Positions 25,681 through 33,426 of a DNA stretch of 37,414 nucleotides are shown one piece after another. Positions within the stretch are counted from its first letter, which is position 1. Every line of letters begins with the position of its first letter. Where the stretch lies: contig CALUUT010000069.1 of the NCBI GenBank assembly GCA_944324045.1, positions 1 through 37,414 of the forward strand, in the 5' to 3' direction. The notes beneath the pieces are model-generated. The model was not told the origin of the DNA and made no database searches. It worked only from the letters and a program-made list of their open reading frames with translations. The stretch is from an uncultured Desulfovibrionaceae bacterium (GTDB lineage Bacteria; Desulfobacterota; Desulfovibrionia; Desulfovibrionales; Desulfovibrionaceae). The translations under genes were made by a program, and so were the position numbers.

Positions 25681-26664
25681 TTATTCCCTTATGTCTTCTT
25701 CCACGCGCATGCCGAAATGCCGCCCCGCGACATCAAGCCGGCACAAAATTTCATCGCCTTCGCAAAGCTCCACCACGCTTGCCGGGCGGCCGTCCGGCCG
25801 CACAAGACGGATAGTTTCCGCATTCTGCACAAAAACGCCGCCGTGTCTTTCAACGCCGCCATCCCTGGCCATGGCCCGGATGCAAAGCATGGGCCGCGCC
25901 TCGACCTTGACCCGTCCGACTACAGCCACGCGCGCGCGTCCGTCCGCGCCGACAATGAGCGTCTCGCTTCCGGAACGCAATTCTTCAAGGTACGCCGTCC
26001 GGTCATGCGGCATGACCGCATATGAATGCACAGCTCCGGCATTGACCCGAAACGGCCGCGACGCGACATATTCATTATGTTCCGTTTCCGCATGCACCAG
26101 AAAAGTAAACGCCGCGGAATCGCCGACCAGCATGCCGCTGCCCGGCTCAAGCAAAGACAGGGTATCCACGCAAACCCGATGCCCCAGCCCCACAGGACGT
26201 ATTTCAGTAATGACGGCCGTGGATAATTCAAGACGCTGTACAGGCTGGCGCACGCTCTCCACAATGGAGCGCACGGCCGCCGCATGCTCTGGACCAATCA
26301 CCACGCCATCGACCCCGCGTTCCAAAATTCCGGCGGCAAGCCGGGCCTGCTCCGCATTTTCCACTTCCGCAAGCAACATGCCGCGCCCCAGCGCCAAAAG
26401 ATTTTCCACGGGAATAATCTCCCACCCTGCGGCAAGAATTACGGCTTTCGCCGTGCTCAGAGCCGCGGCGGCTTCTTTTTCGTCATCCTTGGACCCAAGC
26501 GCGACCATGAGCACATCCTCTTCGGACAAAACCTCGATGCGCGCCATCTGCGATACGGCGGCAACCCTGTCCGCCGGAACAATAACGCCGTCCGCCCCCG
26601 CTTCCAAAGCCATGGTCAAACGTTCCTTCTCAAACGGCACAGCGTGAAACAGCACTTTTTTCAT
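25681..26664 (-). CDS. 3-dehydroquinate synthase II (archaeal type)
   Basis: This is the archaeal-type enzyme (AroB' of the Methanocaldococcus route), unrelated to AroB, which converts ADTH with NAD to 3-dehydroquinate. The opening KKVLFHAVPFEKERLTMALEAGADGVIVPAD and the segments PVGLGHRVCVDTLSLLEPGSGMLVGDSAAFTFLVHAETEHNEYVASRPFRVNAGAVHSYAVMPHDRTAYLEEL are typical of the family. Length 327 matches. It follows ADTH synthase by 25 bases. Function rests on sequence pattern and operon context. Confidence 0.9.
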   Translation of the reverse strand: MKKVLFHAVPFEKERLTMALEAGADGVIVPADRVAAVSQMARIEVLSEEDVLMVALGSKDDEKEAAAALSTAKAVILAAGWEIIPVENLLALGRGMLLAEVENAEQARLAAGILERGVDGVVIGPEHAAAVRSIVESVRQPVQRLELSTAVITEIRPVGLGHRVCVDTLSLLEPGSGMLVGDSAAFTFLVHAETEHNEYVASRPFRVNAGAVHSYAVMPHDRTAYLEELRSGSETLIVGADGRARVAVVGRVKVEARPMLCIRAMARDGGVERHGGVFVQNAETIRLVRPDGRPASVVELCEGDEILCRLDVAGRHFGMRVEEDIRE

Positions 26665-26689
26665 GACGATTCCCCTGTCGCATTGGGCG

Positions 26690-27484
26690 TTACTGCTTTA
26701 AACGAAGCGCGGCTTCTTCAACCGTAAGCCCTTCATGGACCACGCCGCGCAAAGCATTGACCATAGCCGTCACATTTTTGTGCTGGAATACATTGCGGCC
26801 TATGGAAAGCCCGGATCCGCCGGCCTGTATGGAATCGTACACCATGCGCAAGACGGCTTCAGGACTGTCCAGACGCGGTCCGCCGGCAATGACCACAGGA
26901 ACGCAGCAGCTTTCAACAACTCTGGAAAAGCTGTCCACATCGCCGGTATAGGGAACCTTGACAACGTCCGCCCCCAATTCAACCCCGACCCGCGCGCAAT
27001 GAGCGACCACGTCCGGCGCAAATTCATCCTTGATGCGCGGGCCGCGGGCATACACCATGGCAAGCAAAGGCATCCCCCAAAATTCGGCCTCGCTGGCCAC
27101 ACGCCCAAAGTCAGCCAGCATGGCGGCCTCATATTCATCCCCAATATTCACGTGCACGGACACGCCGTCCGCGCCATGGCGTATGGCGTCCTCCACCGAG
27201 GCCACAAGGGTCTTGGCATTGGGACGGGGAGAAAGGCTGGTGCTTGCGGACAGATGCACAATCAAACCGACGTCCTTGCCCTGATCCCGGCTTCCGCAAC
27301 GGACAAGGCCCTTATGCATAAGCACCGCATCCGCGCCGCCTTCCGCAATCTGGTCCACAGTTTCACGCATATCCACCAGTCCCGGAATGGGGCCGACGCT
27401 TACCCCATGGTCAAGGGGAACAATGAAACTCCGACCTGTGCTTCGATTGAACAGTCTCTGCATTCTGATACGTTTTCCAATCAT
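26690..27484 (-). CDS. 2-amino-3,7-dideoxy-D-threo-hept-6-ulosonate (ADTH) synthase
   Basis: A class I aldolase of the DeoC/LacD-like ADTH synthase family. It joins 6-deoxy-5-ketofructose 1-phosphate and aspartate semialdehyde to make ADTH, the precursor of 3-dehydroquinate, replacing DAHP synthase. The [14 protein letters not shown] opening, VKVPYTGD with the likely Schiff-base Lys, [13 protein letters not shown] and [11 protein letters not shown] are visible. ATG 27484 has AAAGGAGA upstream; the open frame continues 13 codons further but would enter the leader. It is the first structural gene of the aromatic operon and is preceded by the attenuator hairpin (27524-27558). Confidence 0.92.
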   Translation of the reverse strand: MIGKRIRMQRLFNRSTGRSFIVPLDHGVSVGPIPGLVDMRETVDQIAEGGADAVLMHKGLVRCGSRDQGKDVGLIVHLSASTSLSPRPNAKTLVASVEDAIRHGADGVSVHVNIGDEYEAAMLADFGRVASEAEFWGMPLLAMVYARGPRIKDEFAPDVVAHCARVGVELGADVVKVPYTGDVDSFSRVVESCCVPVVIAGGPRLDSPEAVLRMVYDSIQAGGSGLSIGRNVFQHKNVTAMVNALRGVVHEGLTVEEAALRLKQ

Positions 27485-27523
27485 GATTTTTCTCTCCTTT
27501 GGCCGGTGGCGCGCGGCGGACAT

Positions 27524-27558
27524 AAAAAAATGGGCCGCAACATCCTGCTGCGGCCCAT
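27524..27558 (-). terminator. Attenuator: intrinsic terminator in the aromatic operon leader
   Basis: On the minus strand ATGGGCCGCA (27549-27558) pairs perfectly with TGCGGCCCAT (27530-27539) around a nine-base loop, then seven T's follow (27524-27530). It lies 40 bases before ADTH synthase, downstream of the leader peptide. It would stop transcription unless the 5' arm is captured: GCUUGCGG (27608-27615, inside the leader frame) can pair with CCGCAGC (27547-27553) with one bulge, forming a candidate antiterminator. Confidence 0.85.
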
Positions 27559-27588
27559 AAGTGGTTATTTATATTTCTGCTCTGCTAA

Positions 27589-27672
27589 CTACAGAACGCC
27601 ACTCCTCCCGCAAGCCTCACCCTGCCAGTAATAAAAGTAAAAAAAGGAGAAGCTAAAGAAGGTGGCGTTCAT
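27589..27672 (-). CDS. Aromatic-amino-acid leader peptide (27 aa)
   Basis: A short frame from ATG 27672 to TAG 27589. Residues 5-16 read FFSFSFFYFYYW: six Phe, three Tyr and one Trp in twelve residues. Such clustering is the signature of amino-acid attenuator leaders (compare the Phe-rich PheL of Escherichia coli). It is followed by candidate pairing regions (AGUGG 27599-27603 with CCACU 27560-27564, and UUCUG 27592-27596 with CAGAA 27575-27579) and by the terminator at 27524-27558. Ribosome site is weak (AAGAACACGAAATA before the ATG). Genes downstream make all three aromatic amino acids, which fits the composition. Inferred role: translating ribosomes stall at Phe, Tyr or Trp codons when any of the charged tRNAs are scarce and permit transcription of the operon. 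Confidence 0.85.
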   Translation of the reverse strand: MNATFFSFSFFYFYYWQGEACGRSGVL

Positions 27673-27902
27673 TATTTCGTGTTCTTTTTTCTGATGGTTT
27701 TACTGTTTAGTGAAAAGCCGGCTTTCCGGCTGTCCATACATTCAAATTTTCTGTACGGAAAAGAAATCCCGCTGTCAATACGCCATACCGGGGTTTTTTA
27801 CATTTTTCCCAAAGACGCCTTCTCCGGCGCTCCCGCTCAAAATGCGGGGCAGCGCCCCGGCGTCCCTGAAACGCTCCCGCTGAACATTCCGAAAAGTCCC
27901 GC
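27673..27902 (-). other. Upstream leader and DHH-aromatic intergenic region
   Basis: Between the DHH gene end and the aromatic leader. Contains a candidate 3' hairpin for the DHH gene: GACGCC near 27814 and GGCGTC near 27859, with GGGGC-GCT-GCCCC inside. Next comes the promoter at 27750-27778. A 6 bp hairpin (AGCCGG-AAAG-CCGGCT, 27716-27731) with TTTT is close to the predicted transcript start. Confidence 0.5.
27750..27778 (-). promoter_or_regulatory. Candidate promoter of the aromatic operon
   Basis: On the minus strand a perfect -35 TTGACA (27773-27778) lies 17 bases from TACAGA (27750-27755), which matches the -10 consensus at three positions. The predicted start is near 27743, leaving about 70 bases before the leader peptide ATG. 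Apart from the imperfect -10 it is well placed. Confidence 0.6.
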
Positions 27903-29069
27903 TTAAGAAGCTTTGACCTGGTCGGCCGGCTTTGCGTTTTTGGCGTTCGCCGTTTCCTGACCGGTCTTTTTTTCCGCCGCGCCGGCAAAGCCGCCCGCCG
28001 TTTCTCCTGAAAGGCACACGGACACGGCTGGAGAAATGCTCAAACCCGCAGGCTGCTCCTGCTTTTTTCCTTCATCAGCGGGCGAAACGGGCGCTTCTCC
28101 GCCGTTTTTATGGACTTTCGGACGGTGCAGCCGCTTGAAAACGCATTCTGAATATGCGGCGTTTGCAAACGCAGCCACGGGAATTTCCGCTCTGGCCATG
28201 GTTTTGTGCCCGCCGGCCGCGCCGATATCCCCAAACGCGCGCTGCGCAAGACTCCCGACATGGCGGGTTCCGTCGCTGCGCAAAACGACAATGACCTTAT
28301 CTTCATACTGACCGTACACGGCGGCCCAGCGCACCTCATGCACGCGCATGAGAAAATCCGCAACGACCACGAGAATATCCGGATTATCCACCGTCCCCAT
28401 GGGTATGGCGTATCCGCTGCCCACACGGCGCATGGCGCGCAACGCCCTTGAAAACGACCGCAGCCAGGGCAAACGAAATTCGCTGTGCACTATGCTTGAA
28501 ATAAGTCCATGGTCCGCTTTGCGCGCCAGATTGCGGTATGCGCCCATGTCCGCATCCGAAAAGGGACGGGTGAAATTCGCCGTATCCGTTCGGATGCCGT
28601 ATAAAAGCGCCGTAGCCAGAAGACGCCCTGGAACGATGCGGGCGGCGGACAAATACTCGCTCAACATGGTGGCCGTGGCGCCGTACTCCGGACGAATATC
28701 CACAAAAGGCGCTTCACAGGACGTTTCCTTGACCGGATGATGGTCGATAATCACGCTGAACGGAATATCTTTGAACGCAGGGTTATGATGCGGCTGGGAA
28801 TCGATGATGGCAAACGCGTCATACGCATCCGCCATTTCAGGCGAAAAACGGACAATGGGGGCGCGGACATAGCGCAAAAGCGACAAATTGTCCGGACGCT
28901 GAATTTCATTTATCCGCGCGATATCCATTCTGGCGACGCGTCGGGAAGCCAGGCGGCGAAACGCCATGGAAGAGCCCACTGCATCCGGGTCCGCATTGAT
29001 GAGCACAAGCCAGCGCTTGTACTGGGCAAGAATGCCGTATAAAAGTTCCAGCCTGGCTTTAGTCCGCAT
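27903..29069 (-). CDS. DHH-family phosphoesterase (NrnA-like)
   Basis: A DHH domain (residues about 20-170; LINADPDAVGSSMA, DAFAIIDSQPHHNP, VIIDHHPV) and a DHHA1 domain (about 200-330; GSLAQRAFGDIGAAGGHKTMARAEIPV) give the architecture of bacterial NrnA-type enzymes that hydrolyse short RNA and/or pAp or cyclic dinucleotides. The C-terminal tail (about 335-388) is low complexity, rich in Glu, Lys, Ala and Ser and with no motif. I choose ATG 29069, because the upstream ATG 29078 is only one base from its GAGG. Substrate not decidable. It lies upstream of the aromatic leader, separated by a hairpin, so is probably a separate transcript. Confidence 0.85.
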   Translation of the reverse strand: MRTKARLELLYGILAQYKRWLVLINADPDAVGSSMAFRRLASRRVARMDIARINEIQRPDNLSLLRYVRAPIVRFSPEMADAYDAFAIIDSQPHHNPAFKDIPFSVIIDHHPVKETSCEAPFVDIRPEYGATATMLSEYLSAARIVPGRLLATALLYGIRTDTANFTRPFSDADMGAYRNLARKADHGLISSIVHSEFRLPWLRSFSRALRAMRRVGSGYAIPMGTVDNPDILVVVADFLMRVHEVRWAAVYGQYEDKVIVVLRSDGTRHVGSLAQRAFGDIGAAGGHKTMARAEIPVAAFANAAYSECVFKRLHRPKVHKNGGEAPVSPADEGKKQEQPAGLSISPAVSVCLSGETAGGFAGAAEKKTGQETANAKNAKPADQVKAS

Positions 29070-29484
29070 GGGAGGCATACCTCTTCTGAACGCACGGTTT
29101 AGCGGCGTTTTCTCATGCCGCTATAAAAAATTTTCCCAGTGACGGAAAACAAAAACGCTGTCCGAAAAGACGGGCGCATCCGCCGGACGGCGCGTCATTT
29201 TTCCCAAAAGGACGGCGATAAAAATTTCCCCTTCCCAGCACTGGCTTCCAGAATCAATATGCGGTACAAAACCGCATCTGAACTTTCCGGAGGTTCAACT
29301 ATGCTTCAATCCGCGCCTCGCTCTATCCGCCGGACGACTGAAGCGGCCGGCGGATGGGAATTGTGCGGATTGCCCCTCGCCTTTCGGGCGGGGGCACGGA
29401 AAAGGATTTCACCGGCTTCGCCGTTTTGTCAACAGATCTTTCCCCCTCTGAAGGGAGAAGTTTCAAACCGTAAAGGAATGGTTG
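29070..29484. other. Divergent intergenic region with three hairpins and repeat-like sequence
   Basis: Between DHH (minus) and pepA (plus). It holds TAGCGGC (29100-29106) pairing with GCCGCTA (29117-29123); ATGCGGT (29259-29265) with ACCGCAT (29271-29277); ATCCGCCGG (29325-29333) with CCGGCGGAT (29347-29355); a longer bulged hairpin TGCCCC-T-CGCC with GGCG-GGGGCA (about 29371-29396); and CGGC-TTC-GCCG followed by TTTT (about 29413-29427). A GGAGG with ATG at 29301 opens a frame that overlaps pepA and is doubtful. The 29320-29465 stretch has the look of an interspersed intergenic repeat. Confidence 0.5.
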
Positions 29485-31047
29485 ATGAACATCATGACTC
29501 AGGCGCGGTTTCCCGAACAGGGGGAAACCGATATCGCCGTCCTTTTTGTTTTCAGCGATCAAATGCAAAACGGCCTGACGCCCGAAAACGCAAGCCCGCT
29601 TCTTGCCCGGGCCGCGTCCTGGCTTGCAAACGCCCCGGCGTTGCGCGACTTCAAGGCCAAACAAGGCGAATTCGTGTTAGCGTATGGCGAACCATGCGCC
29701 CCGCTTTCGCGGATTCTGCTCGCCGGGCTGGGAGAGACGAAAAAATTCTCTCTGGAGACGCTGCGCGCCTGCGCGGGAAAAGCGGCGCGCCGCTGCCGCG
29801 AATTGGGGCTGCATTCCATGGGCGTTTCCGGCGACAATTTTACCATTCTGAAGGACTGTCTGCAAGACGCGGGAAAAGGAACTTTTTCCGAAAGCATCCT
29901 TGCGGAAGAAACCGCGCTTGCTTCGCTTTGCGCCTTATATGCCTATAAACGCTTCAGTTTGCGCAAAACCGACGAAAAAGACGTCATAGCGTCTCCAGAT
30001 TTTATTTTCATAAGCGATTGTGCGGAAAAAGCCGCAATGCTGCACAGCGCAGGACAAAAAGCCTGGCAAGCCTATACAGGCATCGCATTTGCCCGCGACC
30101 TTGTCACCGCTCCCGGCAACGTGGTCACGCCCATGGTCATGGCGAACGAAGCCCTTGATCTTGCAAACCGTTACGGCTTTAGCTATTCGGCCTATGATCA
30201 GGACCAGATACGGAAAATGGGCATGGGCGCGTTCGCATCCGTATTCAAGGCGACGGACTGCGCCCGGCTGATTGTGCTGGAGTATGCCCCGGCCGGAACC
30301 GAAAACGACGCTCCGTTTATCGCTGTGGGCAAGGGGCTTAATTTTGATTCCGGCGGCATCAGCTTAAAACCCGCGGCGCGGATGCATGAAATGAAGTCCG
30401 ATATGGCCGGCGGCGCGGCCGTGCTGGGTCTTTTTGCCGCCATAGGCGAAATGGCCCGCTCCAAAACGCCCTGTTCCCGACGCGTGATAGGCGTTATAGG
30501 ATGCACGGAAAATATGCCCGGCCATGAAGCCACAAAACCAGGCGACGTGGTCATGACCTACGCGGGAAAAAGCGTGGAGATACAAAACACCGACGCGGAA
30601 GGACGGCTTGTGCTCTGCGACCTTTTAGCCTATGCCCAGAAAACCTGGAATCCGGCGGCTCTCGTGGACCTTGCCACGCTTACCGGCGCATGCATCGTGG
30701 CGCTTGGAACGGATGTCGCGGGACTGTTCTGCGAAAACAGGCCGCTGCTTGAGCGCATTCAAAAAAACAGCGAAACCAACGGCGAACGTTTCTGGCCCAT
30801 GCCTTTATGGGATTCCTATGCCGAGCCGCTTTTGAAAAATGAAGTGGCGGACATGTCCAACATGGGTTCGCGTGAAGGCGGCGCCATTTTCGCCGCCGTC
30901 TTCTTAAAACAGTTCATCAAGGAAGGAACCCCCTGGGCGCATCTGGACATTGCCGGGCCCGCTTTCAGCGAAAAAAGCGGCCCTCTGACCACGCCGGGCG
31001 GCACGGGCTTTGGAGTGCGCACCCTGATTGATCTGTGCTGTTCCTAA
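29485..31047 (+). CDS. pepA: Leucyl aminopeptidase (M17)
   Basis: A cytosolic M17 zinc/manganese aminopeptidase with two domains. The catalytic C-terminal domain carries VGKGLNFDSGGISLKPAARMHEMKSDMAGGAAV, the NTDAEGRLVL signature and PLWDSYAEPLLKNEVADMSNMG. The N-terminal domain is the usual macro-like fold (about 1-160). The 520-residue length fits. ATG 29485 has AAAGGA seven bases upstream; a TTG at 29482 and an ATG at 29494 are in the same frame. A weak terminator follows. No operon partner. Confidence 0.95.
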   Translation: MNIMTQARFPEQGETDIAVLFVFSDQMQNGLTPENASPLLARAASWLANAPALRDFKAKQGEFVLAYGEPCAPLSRILLAGLGETKKFSLETLRACAGKAARRCRELGLHSMGVSGDNFTILKDCLQDAGKGTFSESILAEETALASLCALYAYKRFSLRKTDEKDVIASPDFIFISDCAEKAAMLHSAGQKAWQAYTGIAFARDLVTAPGNVVTPMVMANEALDLANRYGFSYSAYDQDQIRKMGMGAFASVFKATDCARLIVLEYAPAGTENDAPFIAVGKGLNFDSGGISLKPAARMHEMKSDMAGGAAVLGLFAAIGEMARSKTPCSRRVIGVIGCTENMPGHEATKPGDVVMTYAGKSVEIQNTDAEGRLVLCDLLAYAQKTWNPAALVDLATLTGACIVALGTDVAGLFCENRPLLERIQKNSETNGERFWPMPLWDSYAEPLLKNEVADMSNMGSREGGAIFAAVFLKQFIKEGTPWAHLDIAGPAFSEKSGPLTTPGGTGFGVRTLIDLCCS

Positions 31048-31080
31048 GCAGCGCCCGTCCAAAACACATCGCTTTTTTTG

Positions 31081-31120
31081 GGGAAGGCCGGAACGGCGCT
31101 GTTTCCGGCTCTTCCCTTTA
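31081..31120 (+). terminator. Bulged hairpin after pepA
   Basis: GGGAAG-GCCGGAA (31081-31093) pairs with TTCCGGC-T-CTTCCC (31103-31116), a 13 bp stem with one bulged T, followed by TTTA. A poor T-run, but well placed to end pepA. Confidence 0.6.
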
Positions 31121-31422
31121 TCACACTTCATCAAACCGTCACACGCTTTTCACCTTGTTTCCACGCTCAAGCCACACTGCCGCTTGACAAAAAGGCGTTG
31201 TATCCATAAAAGCCAGACTGATTCTTTATTTTGGTTCCCGCCTTGAATCGCCACGCTTTTCCAAAGACCGGACAACGCATCACAACCGCTTTGCCCGGAA
31301 TATGTTTCGTGTGGTCTGCGGAAAAACGGCTTTTGCGCGGCGGCGTTTTTCCAAAACGCATCCGCCAAGCCCCCAAGGCCCTCCCCCGACAACCTGTAGC
31401 TGAACCTGACGAGGTTTGCGCT
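31121..31422 (+). other. Long leader upstream of speA
   Basis: Holds the promoter at 31184-31212 and about 200 bases of untranslated leader. A perfect 9 bp hairpin, GGAAAAACG (31320-31328) with CGTTTTTCC (31344-31352), lies in it. Near the start, AACCT (31403-31407) can pair with AGGTT (31412-31416), which includes the GAGG ribosome site; an identical AACCT at 31391 is an alternative partner. No gene is seen. Confidence 0.5.
31184..31212 (+). promoter_or_regulatory. Candidate sigma70 promoter of speA
   Basis: Perfect -35 TTGACA (31184-31189), 17-base spacer, -10 TAAAAG (31207-31212), matching TATAAT at four positions. Start of transcription is predicted near 31219. Confidence 0.65.
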
Positions 31423-33351
31423 TTGGCAAAAAAACGCACGCTCCAGCGTTGGAGCGCTGAGGATTCCGCCGAATTGTACGGCATCCGCAACTGGGGTTCG
31501 GGATATTTCGACGTTTCCGCTGAAGGAGATGTGGTTGTGCGCCCTTTCGGGGCCAAAAAAGACGTTACGGTCAGCATCCCGGAAATCATCAAGGGCATGC
31601 GCGAACGCGGACTGGACATGCCCGTGCTTTTGCGCATCGAAAACATTCTTGATTCTCAGATTTCCCTGCTGCACGAAACCTTCAGCACATCCATAGCCCG
31701 ACTGGGATACAAGGGCGCATACCGCGGCGTATTCCCCATCAAAGTTAATCAACAGCAGCAGGTTGTGGAAAAAATCGCTCATTTTGGAGCGCGGTATCAT
31801 CATGGACTTGAGGTCGGCAGCAAGGCCGAACTCATGGCCGCCATGTCCCAGATGCGCGATCACGAGGCATGCCTTATCTGCAACGGGTACAAGGACGAAG
31901 AGTTTATCGACCTTGGACTCTACGCCCGCAAGATGGGCTTCAACTGCTTTTTCGTGGTGGAGATGCCCACAGAGCTTGAACTCATTCTCGAACGTTCCCA
32001 GCTCATGGGCGTAAAGCCGCTTATCGGAGTGCGCGCCAAACTGTCCGCCAAGGGCAGCGGCCACTGGCAGGATTCCGGCGGCGAGCGTTCCGCCTTCGGC
32101 CTTAGCTCCGCCCAGGTCGTGGACGTGGTGGACAGACTGCGCGCCTGCGGCATGCTTGACTGCTTTAGGCTCCTGCATTTTCATATCGGCTCCCAGGTTC
32201 CCAACATCCGCGACATTCGCGCGGCGGCCATGGAAGGCTCGCGCGTGTACGCCGGTCTTGTGGCCGAAGGAGCGCCCATGGGCTATCTGGACCTTGGCGG
32301 CGGTCTTGCGGTCGATTACGACGGCTCGCGCACCAATTTCGTTTCCAGCCGCAACTACACGCTTGACGAATACTGTACGGACGTGCTTGAAGCGGTCATG
32401 ACCATTCTTGATGAATGCGGCGTGGAGCACCCGCACATCATCACGGAATCCGGAAGAGCCACGGTCGCCTATTATTCCATTCTGCTTTTCAACATCCTGG
32501 ACGTCAGCCGCATCGAATACGGCGAAGCCCCGCTCGACGCGCTCATGGTCAGCGAAGACGACCCGGAACCCATTAAAAATCTGGGGGAGGTTTATGCGCA
32601 TATAACCTTGCGCAATCTTCAGGAATGCTACAACGACGCCATTTATTACCGCGACGAAATGCGTCAGCTCTTCCTGCACGGCCGCGTGACCTTGCGCCAG
32701 CGCACTGTGGCTGAACGGCTGTTCTGGGCCGTGGTCAAACGCGTGGCTCAGGAAAAAAACCGGCTGCCCAAGCCGCCCAAAGACCTTGCGGAAATAGATT
32801 ACGCCCTTGCCGATATCTATTACGGCAATTTCAGCGTCTTCCAGTCCCTGCCCGACTCATGGGCCATTGATCAGCTTTTCCCGATCATGCCCGTGCATCG
32901 GCTTAACGAATTTCCCCAGCGTCAGGCCATTTTGTCCGATATCACCTGCGACAGCGACGGCCGCATCGACCGCTTCATCGACCCGTACGGCGTCAAATCC
33001 ACGCTTGACGTGCACACGCTTGAAGAAGGCGAAGAATATTATCTTGGCGCCTTTCTGGTCGGCGCATATCAGGAAACGCTGGGCGATTTGCACAATCTTC
33101 TGGGCGATACGAACGTGGTGTCCGTGCGCGTCAACGAAGACGGCTCCTTTGAATTCGTGCGCGAAATCAAGGGAGACTCTGTGGCCGATATTCTGTCTTA
33201 TGTGGAATACGATCCGCGCCGCATTCTCGACGATTTGCGCCAAATGGCGGAAAAAGCCGTACGCGACGGTTCCATCACCCCGGCGGACCGTTTCAAAATT
33301 CTTCAGGCGTTTGAAGACGGATTACGCGGATATACCTACTTTGAACGGTAA
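31423..33351 (+). CDS. speA: Biosynthetic arginine decarboxylase
   Basis: SpeA decarboxylates arginine to agmatine, first step of the agmatine route to putrescine. The PLP lysine is Lys107 in GVFPIKVNQQQQVV, HHGLEVGSKAEL follows, and DLGGGLAVDYDGS and ITESGRATVAYYSILLFNI are the phosphate- and substrate-binding regions. The 642-residue length matches the family. The start I choose is TTG at 31423 (MAKKRTLQRW), with GAGG eight bases upstream; the open frame begins 64 codons earlier, but that extension is unlike SpeA and lacks a ribosome site. A rare start and an inhibitory hairpin over GAGG suggest low or regulated translation. First gene of the polyamine cluster. Confidence 0.95.
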   Translation: MAKKRTLQRWSAEDSAELYGIRNWGSGYFDVSAEGDVVVRPFGAKKDVTVSIPEIIKGMRERGLDMPVLLRIENILDSQISLLHETFSTSIARLGYKGAYRGVFPIKVNQQQQVVEKIAHFGARYHHGLEVGSKAELMAAMSQMRDHEACLICNGYKDEEFIDLGLYARKMGFNCFFVVEMPTELELILERSQLMGVKPLIGVRAKLSAKGSGHWQDSGGERSAFGLSSAQVVDVVDRLRACGMLDCFRLLHFHIGSQVPNIRDIRAAAMEGSRVYAGLVAEGAPMGYLDLGGGLAVDYDGSRTNFVSSRNYTLDEYCTDVLEAVMTILDECGVEHPHIITESGRATVAYYSILLFNILDVSRIEYGEAPLDALMVSEDDPEPIKNLGEVYAHITLRNLQECYNDAIYYRDEMRQLFLHGRVTLRQRTVAERLFWAVVKRVAQEKNRLPKPPKDLAEIDYALADIYYGNFSVFQSLPDSWAIDQLFPIMPVHRLNEFPQRQAILSDITCDSDGRIDRFIDPYGVKSTLDVHTLEEGEEYYLGAFLVGAYQETLGDLHNLLGDTNVVSVRVNEDGSFEFVREIKGDSVADILSYVEYDPRRILDDLRQMAEKAVRDGSITPADRFKILQAFEDGLRGYTYFER

Positions 33352-33426
33352 AACGTTATGGAAGAAACGGCGTGAACGGCGCGCCCTTCTTCCCGCAATA
33401 TCATCAGAATTCGACAAGGAGTTGCC

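Noticed and set aside
29139..29948. 269-codon plus-strand frame overlapping the start of pepA
   Set aside because: It runs 460 bases out of frame through pepA and its composition is not protein-like; only the GGAGG-ATG at 29301 is worth noting.
31150..32679. 509-codon minus-strand frame opposite speA
   Set aside because: It is antisense to a clear SpeA protein and arises from its GC-rich third positions; it has no family features.
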